A DNA stretch of 64,000 nt from Fimenecus sp045595185 (GTDB lineage Bacteria; Bacillota; Clostridia; Oscillospirales; Acutalibacteraceae). A program made the translations under genes and the position numbers. Below, in pieces: positions 26,648 to 35,262 of this stretch (its first letter is position 1; every line of letters starts with the position of its first letter). The notes under the pieces were generated by a model, which was not told where the DNA came from, ran no database searches, and worked only from the letters and a program-made list of their open reading frames with translations. The stretch covers positions 1-64,000 of the forward strand of contig JAZNZX010000014.1 of assembly GCA_045595185.1 (NCBI GenBank). Direction: 5' to 3'.

Positions 26648-27739
26648 TCAATCAAGGAAGTCGCGAAGTTTTTTGCTTCTGCTTGGGTGACGAAGCTTAC
26701 GAAGTGCTTTTGCTTCAATCTGACGGATACGCTCACGAGTAACATTAAATTCCTTACCAACTTCTTCAAGCGTTCTTGGGTGACCGTCCTCAAGACCGAA
26801 ACGAAGTGAAAGAACCTTTTCTTCACGAGGAGTAAGAGTTTTAAGTACTTCAGCAAGCTGTTCCTTAAGAAGTGAAATTGATGCTGCATCAGCAGGTGAA
26901 AGTGCTTCATCATCAGGGATAAAGTCACCGAGATGGCTATCTTCCTCTTCACCGATTGGTGTTTCAAGAGAAACAGGCTCCTGTGCAAGACGAAGAATTT
27001 CACGAACCTTATCAGGTGTCATATTAAGTTCTTCTGCAATTTCTTCTGCTGACGGGTCACGACCGTTCTTATGAAGAAGCTGACTGCTTGTCTTTTTAAC
27101 CTTATTGATTGTTTCAACCATATGAACAGGAATACGGATAGTTCTTGCCTGGTCAGCAATAGCACGGGTAATTGCCTGTCTTATCCACCATGTAGCATAA
27201 GTAGAGAATTTAAAGCCTTTTGTATAGTCAAACTTTTCAGCAGCTTTTAAAAGACCAAGGTTACCTTCCTGAATAAGGTCAAGAAACTGCATTCCACGAC
27301 CAACATAACGCTTTGCGATACTGACAACAAGACGAAGGTTTGCATTTACAAGTCTTCTTTTTGCCTTTTCATCATCGTCAGCAATACGAATAGCAAGTTC
27401 AATTTCTTCTTCTGATGAAAGAAGCGGTACACGACCGATTTCCTTAAGATAAACTCTTACAGGGTCGTCAATAATAAGAGTTTTATTGTCGCCAAGACCG
27501 CCATCGTCTGTTTTTGCCATATCTGATTCGTCAGCAATAGCATCTCTTGCCATATCACCAAGGTCATCAATAAGCTCAATGTTATTTGCCTCAATCATTT
27601 CATAAAGCTTATCAAGCTCTTCCATTTCAATATCAAGGTCAATAATAGCATTGTCAATTTCCTGAGTTGTAAGCTTACCTACTGCTTTACCCTTTTCAAC
27701 CAAGGCTTTTAATGCTGACTTCTTTTCTACATTATCCAT
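26648..27739 (-). CDS. rpoD: Primary sigma factor (sigma-70/sigma-A)
   Basis: The housekeeping sigma factor, 363 residues. Region 1.1-like N-terminus is followed by region 1.2 (DPVRVYLKEIGRVPLLS), region 2 (FLDLIQEGNLGLLKAAEKFDYTKGFKFSTYATWWIRQAITRAIADQ), region 3 (PVHMVETINK) and region 4 with the helix-turn-helix (TLEEVGKEFNVTRERIRQIEAKALRKLRHP). It is the last gene of the classical dgt-dnaG-rpoD order, starting 18 bp after dnaG with GGAGG upstream. The many TTGATT/TAAAAT promoters found here fit a sigma of this type. Confidence 0.98.
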   Translation of the reverse strand: MDNVEKKSALKALVEKGKAVGKLTTQEIDNAIIDLDIEMEELDKLYEMIEANNIELIDDLGDMARDAIADESDMAKTDDGGLGDNKTLIIDDPVRVYLKEIGRVPLLSSEEEIELAIRIADDDEKAKRRLVNANLRLVVSIAKRYVGRGMQFLDLIQEGNLGLLKAAEKFDYTKGFKFSTYATWWIRQAITRAIADQARTIRIPVHMVETINKVKKTSSQLLHKNGRDPSAEEIAEELNMTPDKVREILRLAQEPVSLETPIGEEEDSHLGDFIPDDEALSPADAASISLLKEQLAEVLKTLTPREEKVLSLRFGLEDGHPRTLEEVGKEFNVTRERIRQIEAKALRKLRHPSRSKKLRDFLD

Positions 27740-27757
27740 ATTTTTTCTCCTCCGGTT

Positions 27758-29500
27758 TTATTCTTCAAAAAACTTTAAAAAGTCCTCGTCACTGATGCCA
27801 TCCACATCATGAATTACTTTTTTGTTTTTTTCGTTCAGAATTACATTTATACAATCATCACACTCTGCAAATGTGTTTTTAAGAGTATGAGAAATTGTCT
27901 GAATTTTTGCTACGGCACTTATTTCATCTTCCGTAAGTTCACCATACAAGAATGAAATTTCTGCCGATTTGCCCTGACGGATTCTGTCAGTTATTGATTT
28001 ATATATTCTGCGATTAAAATCTGTGACATAATCATCAGAAGACAATTTTTCGTCAACAGATGACAAAAATTCAGGGTTTGCCATAACAAGTGCTATAAGC
28101 ATTTCTTCAGCCTTTGCTGCACGATAGAATTTCTTTCGCTGTGGATTGAGTTTATCGAGAATATCGTCTTTTTTCTGAATTTCCGTAAACTCCCGTTTTT
28201 GTGCAGTTACCTGATTTCTTTTTGCTTGTCGTTTCGCCTCATTAATAATTACATCCTTTGATACTGAAAGCTCATCGGCAATTCTTGAAGCGTATATTTC
28301 AAGCTCAATCGGTCCGACTGTTGAAAGCACCTTGACTGCCGCCTGAAGATACTGTCGTTTTCCGTCATCACTTGCCACATCATATTTATTATGCTCACGC
28401 AAAAGTGCAAATTCAACTTCATTAGCTGCACCCGTAATTATGGCTTTCATTTTTTCAACACCATAATTTTTAATAATTTCATCTGGGTCTTTACCACCAC
28501 TTAAGCGAAGAATTTTAATCTTTGCGTTTGTTTTCTTAAATATCATCAACGCTCTTGCAGCGGCTTTTTGCCCTGCTTCATCAGCATCATACGAAATAAG
28601 AATTTCTGACGCATAACGGGACAAAAGCTGTGCTTGTTCACTTGTCAGGGCTGTTCCGAGTCCAGCAACAGCATTTGTAAACCCTGCCTGATGAAGCGCT
28701 ATAACATCCATATATCCTTCGCAAAGAATAAGACTGTCTTGTCCACTTTTTTTTGCAAGATTTAAGGCAAACACGCCCATACTCTTTTTGTAAACCAATG
28801 TATCGGATGTATTAAGATATTTGGGTTTTGAGTCGTCCATAACTCGTCCGCCAAAGGCGATAACATTACCCTTTACATCGATAATCGGGAAAATAACACG
28901 ATTACGGAAATTGTCGTAAATATTATTTGGATTTTTTTGTGAACGCCTCGCAAGATTTGCAAAAACAAGCTCGTCCTTTGTATAGCCTTTTCCCAACATA
29001 TAGTTAGTAAGTGCGTTAAAGGAATCAGGTGCAAAACCAAGACCGAATCGTTTTATTGTGTCGTCGGTAAGTCCCCTATTTTTAAAATATCTGTAACCTA
29101 CTGCACCGTCAGGTGTTGTCAATGTTTTAAAGAAAAATCTTGCTGCATCACGATTAGCCTCAAGCATACGAAGTCTTCGCTTGTTCATTGTACTGTCGTA
29201 GTTGTTTTCGTCAGGCACATCAAGTCCCACACGGTCAGCCAAAAACCTGACAGCATCAATATAATCAAGATTTTCAATATTTTTAATAAAGGTAATTACA
29301 TCGCCACCGTTACCACAACCGAAGCAATAATATGACTGTGTATCAGGATAAACTGTGAATGAAGCTGTTTTTTCACCGTGAAAAGGACAAAGTCCTTTAC
29401 TGATTCTTCCTGCTCGTTTCAGGTTCACATAAGAAGAAATTGTGCTTTCAATATCAGCACGATTTCGAAGTTCCATCAAAAAATCATCTGATAATGCCAC
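27758..29500 (-). CDS. dnaG: DNA primase
   Basis: Synthesises RNA primers at the replication fork; 580 residues. The CHC2 zinc finger CPFHGEKTASF...YYCFGCG lies near residues 38-62, the primase core follows, and the Toprim motifs are LILCEGYMDVIAL and ISYDADEAG. The C-terminal helicase-binding region is present but divergent. The start codon is GTG (29498-29500), overlapping the dgt stop (TAGTG), with GAGGAGG 8 bp upstream. Confidence 0.97.
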   Translation of the reverse strand: MALSDDFLMELRNRADIESTISSYVNLKRAGRISKGLCPFHGEKTASFTVYPDTQSYYCFGCGNGGDVITFIKNIENLDYIDAVRFLADRVGLDVPDENNYDSTMNKRRLRMLEANRDAARFFFKTLTTPDGAVGYRYFKNRGLTDDTIKRFGLGFAPDSFNALTNYMLGKGYTKDELVFANLARRSQKNPNNIYDNFRNRVIFPIIDVKGNVIAFGGRVMDDSKPKYLNTSDTLVYKKSMGVFALNLAKKSGQDSLILCEGYMDVIALHQAGFTNAVAGLGTALTSEQAQLLSRYASEILISYDADEAGQKAAARALMIFKKTNAKIKILRLSGGKDPDEIIKNYGVEKMKAIITGAANEVEFALLREHNKYDVASDDGKRQYLQAAVKVLSTVGPIELEIYASRIADELSVSKDVIINEAKRQAKRNQVTAQKREFTEIQKKDDILDKLNPQRKKFYRAAKAEEMLIALVMANPEFLSSVDEKLSSDDYVTDFNRRIYKSITDRIRQGKSAEISFLYGELTEDEISAVAKIQTISHTLKNTFAECDDCINVILNEKNKKVIHDVDGISDEDFLKFFEE

Positions 29501-30516
29501 TAATATTCCTCCTCAAGTCCTATATCCACCCAGGAATCAGGAATAAATATTTTTTTGTAAACAGCTAAAAGATAACGGTCACTCATACCTGCGATATAGT
29601 CACAAGCAGCACGAGAAACACTTTCTTCACTGATAATATATTGATATGCTTTGGAAATTCTGTCAGGATTATTAAGAAAATAATCATAAAGACGGACTAT
29701 AATTTCCATAGCCTTTGTTTCTTCACCCTTACAAACAGGGTTAGTATATACCTTATCAAACATAAATGAATGAAGCTCGTCAAATGGCTGTTGGATACGG
29801 TCGGAAAATACAATATCATCAACACTGTTTTCAACAACATCAAGAACCATTGTATTGATTCTTGCGCTCTTTTTAAAGCCTAATTCGTTACGGATTGCAA
29901 GAGGTATATCCTCCTCACACATAACACCTGCGCGAACTGCATCGTCAATATCGTGATTTATATATGCAATCTTATCGGCAAGCTTTACAATCCGCCCTTC
30001 AAGAGTGTCGGCCTCTTTACCGCGTGTATGACAAACGATACCGTCACGAACCTCATATGTAAGATTAAGTCCTTTTCCGTTCTTTTCAAGTCGTTCCACC
30101 ACTCTCAAGCTCTGGTCAAAATGTCTGAAGCCATCAGGAACTACAGAATTTAATGCTCTTTCACCTGCATGTCCGAAAGGAGTATGTCCCAAATCGTGAC
30201 CAAGTGCGATAGCCTCAGTCAAATCTTCATTGAGATAAAGTCCGATTGCAATTGTTCTTGCAATCTGTGAAACCTCAAGAGTGTGCGTGAGTCTTGTTCT
30301 GTAATGGTCACCTTCAGGAGACAAGAAAACCTGTGTTTTATGCTTTAATCGTCTGAACGAATTTGAATGTATAATTCTGTCTCTGTCGCGTTGAAAATCA
30401 GTTCTTAAAGGGCATTTTTCTTCCTCTATTTTTCTGCCTTTAGTTTCTGCAGAAAGGCAGGCTTTATCTGACAACAAAATCTTTTCATTATTCTCTATTT
30501 TTTCTCTTACTGTCAT
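29500..30516 (-). CDS. dgt: Deoxyguanosinetriphosphate triphosphohydrolase-like protein
   Basis: An HD-domain nucleotide triphosphohydrolase of 338 residues. The signature is RDRDRIIHSNSFRRLKHKTQVF, then RTRLTHTLEVSQIARTIA and the HD pair in ALGHDLGHTPFGHAGE, with a further Asp in KLADKIAYINHDIDDA. Family members cut dNTPs to the nucleoside and triphosphate, though the short clostridial type is poorly characterised. AAGGAGG precedes the ATG. It heads the primase-sigma operon behind its own promoter. Confidence 0.92.
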   Translation of the reverse strand: MTVREKIENNEKILLSDKACLSAETKGRKIEEEKCPLRTDFQRDRDRIIHSNSFRRLKHKTQVFLSPEGDHYRTRLTHTLEVSQIARTIAIGLYLNEDLTEAIALGHDLGHTPFGHAGERALNSVVPDGFRHFDQSLRVVERLEKNGKGLNLTYEVRDGIVCHTRGKEADTLEGRIVKLADKIAYINHDIDDAVRAGVMCEEDIPLAIRNELGFKKSARINTMVLDVVENSVDDIVFSDRIQQPFDELHSFMFDKVYTNPVCKGEETKAMEIIVRLYDYFLNNPDRISKAYQYIISEESVSRAACDYIAGMSDRYLLAVYKKIFIPDSWVDIGLEEEY

Positions 30517-30553
30517 TTTAATGCCTCCTTAAAAAACTTTTACTAAAAAACCT

Positions 30554-30582
30554 TCTATAATTATATATACGAAAAAAGTCAA
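30554..30582 (-). promoter_or_regulatory. Promoter of the dgt-dnaG-rpoD operon
   Basis: On the minus strand TTGACT (30577-30582) and TATAGA (30554-30559) are 17 bp apart. Confidence 0.65.
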
Positions 30583-30609
30583 AATTCCTTTATTTTTTTT
30601 GAAAAAATT

Positions 30610-31233
30610 TTAAAATTCGCAAAATTCTTCTGCTACAACTGTCGAAAATACTTTTCCGTAGCTTAATTCGGTCAGTTTTGCGTTAATGTTATCTTTATTT
30701 TCACTTTTAATTCTGAATGTTACTTTTACATTATCTGTAAATTCTGTGTCAAGAATAACCGTATCCTCGCGAGAAAGAAAATCAGTCAGTTTCCCGTAAA
30801 ATGTGTAATCACACTCAACAGACAAATCAAGACAATGTGCCATCGTAATGATTTTTGCACTGTCAACACCGATTTTTGCACTGTGAGAATATGCGCGGAC
30901 AAGACCGCCACCACCAAGAAGAATACCACCGAAATATCTAGTTACTACAACACAGACATCAACAAGTCCTTCCTTTTCAAGCACATCAAGTACGGGAACA
31001 CCTGCTGTCCCCTGTGGTTCACCGTCATCAGAATATCTTTTGACACCACCGTCACGAAGAATATATGCATGAACATTATGAGTCGCATCCCAATGCTTTG
31101 ACTTTATTTCAGTAATAAAAGCATTTGCTTCATCGACTGTTGTAACCGGTTTCGCATAACCAATAAACCTTGAACGCTTGACAATATATTCATCACTATT
31201 AAATTCCTTAACAGTTCTATATTCCTTTGGCAT
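30610..31233 (-). CDS. YigZ/IMPACT family protein (UPF0029)
   Basis: A 207-residue protein of the YigZ family. The N-terminal UPF0029 domain reads KRSRFIGYAKPV, HNVHAYILRDG, RYSDDGEPQGTAGVPVLDVLE and VCVVVTRYFGGILLGGGGLVRAYS; a DUF1949-like domain follows from about 135. Molecular function is unsettled; relatives affect translation control in eukaryotes (IMPACT). Upstream lies a highly structured 159-bp element that may be its leader. The ribosome site AAGAGGT is moderate. Confidence 0.92.
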   Translation of the reverse strand: MPKEYRTVKEFNSDEYIVKRSRFIGYAKPVTTVDEANAFITEIKSKHWDATHNVHAYILRDGGVKRYSDDGEPQGTAGVPVLDVLEKEGLVDVCVVVTRYFGGILLGGGGLVRAYSHSAKIGVDSAKIITMAHCLDLSVECDYTFYGKLTDFLSREDTVILDTEFTDNVKVTFRIKSENKDNINAKLTELSYGKVFSTVVAEEFCEF

Positions 31234-31250
31234 TTTGAGACCTCTTTTGT

Positions 31251-31409
31251 AACCGCTGAATAAATCGGGTTGCGATTATCAGCGAGATAGTTTTTTGTCA
31301 GAACCGTCAAAAAAACGCAGGCAATACTTTGTGTATTAACGAGTATTTTGGACGAGTTATGACGGAAAAGTAGCCGCTGAGATTTGTGACCAAGATTTAA
31401 GAAGCGGTT
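31251..31409 (-). other. Nested-stem structured element upstream of yigZ (candidate RNA)
   Basis: Four stems are nested one inside another. AACCGCT with AGCGGTT plus flanking partial pairing joins 31251-31266 to 31394-31409. TCAGCG (31279-31284) pairs with CGCTGA (31375-31380), CCGTCA (31304-31309) with TGACGG (31360-31365), and AATAC (31323-31327) with GTATT (31343-31347, or 31333-31337). It lies between the rpmE terminator and yigZ, so it could be a yigZ leader RNA or a mobile palindromic repeat. It contains no credible ORF. Confidence 0.6.
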
Positions 31410-31420
31410 ACCTTATAAAA

Positions 31421-31447
31421 CAAAAGGTGGTACTTGCTTGTACCACC
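31421..31447 (-). terminator. Terminator of rpmE
   Basis: GGTGGTAC (31426-31433) pairs with GTACCACC (31440-31447). On the minus strand it is followed by TTTTG and further Ts. Confidence 0.85.
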
Positions 31448-31465
31448 ATTATGTTTTTAGAAAAA

Positions 31466-31669
31466 TTATTTTGAGAGATTGTAACGTTTGTTAAATCTGT
31501 CAACACGTCCGCCTGCATCAACAAGCTTCTGCTTACCTGTAAAGAATGGGTGGCAATTTGAGCAGATATCAACCTTTAAATCTTCTTTTGTTGAACGAGT
31601 TTCAAATGTAGCACCACAAGCGCACTTTACTGTTACTGTTTTATACTCTGGATGGAGTCCCTGTTTCAT
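31466..31669 (-). CDS. rpmE: Ribosomal protein L31
   Basis: A 67-residue large-subunit protein of the zinc-binding type: VKCACGATFETRSTK and DICSNCHPFFTGKQKLVDAGGRVDRF carry the Cys ligands. The ATG MKQGLHPEY is preferred over a GTG four codons earlier, since GAGGTG then lies at normal distance. It is a single gene with its own promoter and terminator. Confidence 0.97.
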   Translation of the reverse strand: MKQGLHPEYKTVTVKCACGATFETRSTKEDLKVDICSNCHPFFTGKQKLVDAGGRVDRFNKRYNLSK

Positions 31670-31712
31670 GACAATTGTCACCTCTTTCAGTACTTATTTA
31701 CATAGCCTAATG

Positions 31713-31741
31713 ATTTTAGCACAAGACAATGCAAAAATCAA
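31713..31741 (-). promoter_or_regulatory. Promoter of rpmE
   Basis: On the minus strand TTGATT (31736-31741) and TAAAAT (31713-31718) are 17 bp apart, with TG one base before the -10 box. Confidence 0.75.
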
Positions 31742-31749
31742 GTGTTTTT

Positions 31750-34700
31750 TTAAAGTTTTAGTGAAATTTCTTTCGATAAATGGAATGAATAAAGAGTTAT
31801 TGCCACATTTTGCAGACCAAAGCATTCTTCAGCTGCTTTTTTGTAAATACTCATCTGCTCTTTATATCTTTCACAAAGTTCATCTTCCGTTGAAACCTTA
31901 TCAGTCTTGTAGTCAACAATTTCTCCACTATTTCCGTTAATTATAAGTCCGTCAATGATACCCTGAACGATTACTGTTTCATTCTGTACATTTTCAGGTA
32001 GGTTGCTGTTAACCACAGAAACAGGAAGTGACATTGAAAACTCCTGTTCACGAACATAATTTTCGGCAGAAGAAATTCTCTTGTAAAGGTCGCTTTCAAA
32101 GAATGATTTAATTGCCTTTGTATTAAGCGATTGTGCTTCTTTTTCTGTAAATGCTCCATTACTGACAGCACGATTGATTTCTTCTGTAAGATTTTCGCTT
32201 GCCTTGTTAAAATCACAAATTTCCATAAATCTGTGAGTCAATGTACCACGCTGAGCAGGTGTTAACTCACCTGTTCCCGAAAATACAGGATTTTCACTTG
32301 CAAGATATTTAAGATTTTCTTCGCTGTTGATTGCTGATGCTGCGTATTTGACAGGAATATCAGAAAGAACAGTATATGGATATTTATAGGAAAGTCGATT
32401 ATTTATAATATCAAGCATTCCCCTATCACATTCAAAACTTGGTTCTCCTGTCTGTGATATTACAGTGTCTTCACACTTTTCAAAAATTGCAAAATCCATC
32501 GCAGGGCATTCTGCATTTTGTTCTGTGTTTAATAAAGTATCAAGTTTTAATGAAGGATGGCTCATCATAGAAAGTAAAATCCATTGCATATAACTTGAAC
32601 ACATTGAAATCGGCACAGAATTTTCAATGCCTTTTTCATAGCACTCATAATATAAATCTGTAATTTTCTTTTCAGGGTTATACAATGAGCCTACAATATA
32701 AAGTTTTTCTTCTGCTCGCGTCATTGCAACATAAAGCACTCTAATATGCTCTGCAGAATCTTCACTTTTTTCATACAATTTTATTGTGTTGGACTGTAGC
32801 GTATTGAAATCTTTGTGTAACAAAGGGAAATAACGAGAGGTTGCAACACCTAAATGCCTGTTAACTTTCACTTTACTGAAATCTGTTACATTATTTGATG
32901 ATGAGCAGTTTGCAAGGAAAACAACAGGAAATTCAAGTCCTTTACTCTTATGTATAGACATAATTCTTACAACATTATCATTTTCTGAAATCTCGTTAGC
33001 ACCATCCAAATCCTTATCATTTTTACGGATTTTATCAAGATAACGAATAAAGCCTGACAGTCCTGAACCACCGTTCTTCTCATAATTTTCTGCATAGCTT
33101 ATCAGCAGTTCTATATTCAGGACTCTTTTTTCACCGTTTTCCATAGCTCCTGCAATACTGTCATATGATGTTATTTCAAGAATTCTACGAATAAGACTTC
33201 CGATATCCATTGTTACGGACAACATTCGAAGATGGGACAACAAATCAAGAAAATTCTTTGCCTTTTCATCTGTATTGTACTGATTTTTTATGGCATTATA
33301 GAAATTTCCGTTTCTGTTTTTTAAGCGATATATTGCAAGGTCATCTTCCGTAAATGAAAACAACGGTGAAAGCATTACCGACGCTAACGGTACATCCTGA
33401 ACAGGATTGTCAATAACCTTTAGCATTGATATTAATGTTACAATTTCTTTTGACTCAAAAAATCCGCCTTGTTTCTGAAAAAATGTGGGAATTCCCATAC
33501 ATTCAAGTTCTCTTGCAATTACATTTGCCTTGTCCTTTACTGCACGAAGCAAAATACAGATGTCGCTGTATTTAATCGGTCGCTCCTCACCTTTTTTGCC
33601 CACAAGAGCACCTGACGAAACGAGATCATTTATAACATTTCCTATGTGTCGTGCTTCGGCAACAAGGTCAGAGCCTCTTGAATTGTCCGATTTCACAATA
33701 TGTACGGAAACATCGGCTGTATTTTCCGTTGGGTAATTCCCGCCGAATTCAAGCTGTTCGCCGTTTTTATAATCAATTCCACAGGTTTTTCGCGTCATTA
33801 AATTATGAAAAATAAAGTTTATGCCGTCAAGTACACCTTTACGACTTCGAAAGTTCCTGTCAAGACTGATTACCGCAGGATAGTTATTGTCATTATAGGT
33901 TTCAAATGAATCCTTGTAGCCCATAAATATTTCAGGCATTGCCTGACGGAAACGATAAATACTCTGCTTTACATCCCCTACCATAAACTTGTTTTCATCA
34001 TTTTTTGAAATGACAGAAAACAGAGTATCCTGTGCTTCGTTTGTATCCTGAAATTCATCAATTAAAATTTCTGCAAAATTATCCGAAAGTTCATTTGCAA
34101 GAGGTGTTTTTGTATATGTACCGTCAGGATTTAACTCCACTAATATCTTTAAGGCAAGATGCAAAACATCAGAAAAATAATATGTATTATTTTCTTTTTT
34201 GTAGTTGTTTAACTTTTCAATGAAACTGATTGTACAAGATTTGAGAATCTTCATTATCGGTCGAAGATATTCCATATCTTCTTTAAAGTCGGATTCAGTA
34301 CAAATCAAAATAGAATTTGCAGAAGAAATATACTTTTTGATACTGTCACGACGACCTTTTATATCCTCATAATAACCATCCTTTTCATCCTTTGGAATTC
34401 TTGGGAATGTGCTGAATTTCAATGACTGTGTAAGTTCTTTGATTTCATCCCATTTTTCAGGTGAATTCTGAATAAGAATAAGAATGTTATCAATGGAAAT
34501 AAGAATTGGAGCAAGGTCGTTACTTATTGCACCTGCAAGATTGCTGTTTTCAGGTGCATCGTTAATAATACCGTTTGCCTTTATTTTAATGTATTCAAGA
34601 ATCTCCGCAAGGCGTTCTAAACAGTATCTGCCCCACTTTGACTCACTTACGGATAAATCTTCAAAATAGTCAGAAAAGGTGCTTTCAAGCCAATTCAAAG

Positions 34701-35262
34701 GGTTTTGTGATGCCATTGCAAAGTTATAAAGAGAAAGAATTGAATCAATAAGATTTCTGTCATTTCTTCCGTTGGAGAAAAGCTTTAAAAAGTCTTCTGT
34801 TTCACTTTCAGGTAAAGTGTAAAGGTCCTCAAGTACTTCGCTGATGACATCTTGTTTCAACATATCATGCTCAATATCAGAAAGCATTGAAAAATCCGGT
34901 GCAATATCTGCTTTTTCAAAATTTTCCCTTACGAGCCTTGCACAGAAGCTGTCCATTGTGGAAATCTGTGCATTAGGAAGATACATTTTCTGTCGTTTTA
35001 AATATTGATTTTGTGGCTGTTCATATATAAGCTCTGAAAGGCGTTTTGAAATTCGTTCTTTCATTTCGGCTGCAGCAGCCTTTGTAAATGTAACTATAAG
35101 AAGTTTTTCAATATCAACAGGGTTATTTTTATCTGTTATTCGTTGAATAACCCGTTCAACAAGAACGGCTGTTTTACCTGAACCTGCAGCAGCAGAGACA
35201 AGAACAGTACCGTTTTTTGATTCAATAGCCTGATTTTGTGCATCAGTCCATATTCTCGCCAT
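31750..35262 (-). CDS. addA: ATP-dependent helicase/nuclease AddA
   Basis: The UvrD-type motor and nuclease subunit of AddAB, which processes double-strand breaks for recombination. It has 1170 residues. Helicase motif I is VSAAAGSGKTAVLVERV, motif Ia LLIVTFTKAAAAEMKERI, motif II ILIDEFQDTN, motif III VGDVKQSIYRFR and motif VI VLYVAMTRAEEKLYIVG. The C-terminal nuclease domain carries GIIDGLIINGNSGEIVDYKTD. The ATG MARIWTD has AAGGAG 8 bp upstream and overlaps the end of addB by 20 bp. Confidence 0.97.
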   Translation of the reverse strand: MARIWTDAQNQAIESKNGTVLVSAAAGSGKTAVLVERVIQRITDKNNPVDIEKLLIVTFTKAAAAEMKERISKRLSELIYEQPQNQYLKRQKMYLPNAQISTMDSFCARLVRENFEKADIAPDFSMLSDIEHDMLKQDVISEVLEDLYTLPESETEDFLKLFSNGRNDRNLIDSILSLYNFAMASQNPLNWLESTFSDYFEDLSVSESKWGRYCLERLAEILEYIKIKANGIINDAPENSNLAGAISNDLAPILISIDNILILIQNSPEKWDEIKELTQSLKFSTFPRIPKDEKDGYYEDIKGRRDSIKKYISSANSILICTESDFKEDMEYLRPIMKILKSCTISFIEKLNNYKKENNTYYFSDVLHLALKILVELNPDGTYTKTPLANELSDNFAEILIDEFQDTNEAQDTLFSVISKNDENKFMVGDVKQSIYRFRQAMPEIFMGYKDSFETYNDNNYPAVISLDRNFRSRKGVLDGINFIFHNLMTRKTCGIDYKNGEQLEFGGNYPTENTADVSVHIVKSDNSRGSDLVAEARHIGNVINDLVSSGALVGKKGEERPIKYSDICILLRAVKDKANVIARELECMGIPTFFQKQGGFFESKEIVTLISMLKVIDNPVQDVPLASVMLSPLFSFTEDDLAIYRLKNRNGNFYNAIKNQYNTDEKAKNFLDLLSHLRMLSVTMDIGSLIRRILEITSYDSIAGAMENGEKRVLNIELLISYAENYEKNGGSGLSGFIRYLDKIRKNDKDLDGANEISENDNVVRIMSIHKSKGLEFPVVFLANCSSSNNVTDFSKVKVNRHLGVATSRYFPLLHKDFNTLQSNTIKLYEKSEDSAEHIRVLYVAMTRAEEKLYIVGSLYNPEKKITDLYYECYEKGIENSVPISMCSSYMQWILLSMMSHPSLKLDTLLNTEQNAECPAMDFAIFEKCEDTVISQTGEPSFECDRGMLDIINNRLSYKYPYTVLSDIPVKYAASAINSEENLKYLASENPVFSGTGELTPAQRGTLTHRFMEICDFNKASENLTEEINRAVSNGAFTEKEAQSLNTKAIKSFFESDLYKRISSAENYVREQEFSMSLPVSVVNSNLPENVQNETVIVQGIIDGLIINGNSGEIVDYKTDKVSTEDELCERYKEQMSIYKKAAEECFGLQNVAITLYSFHLSKEISLKL

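Noticed and set aside
26533..27003. Frames over the rpoD end and the repeat at 26.3 kb
   Set aside because: They are antisense or out-of-frame readings of rpoD and its terminator.
31104..31310. Minus-strand frame of 68 residues over the start of yigZ
   Set aside because: It overlaps the yigZ N-terminus out of frame and half of the structured element; no ribosome site.
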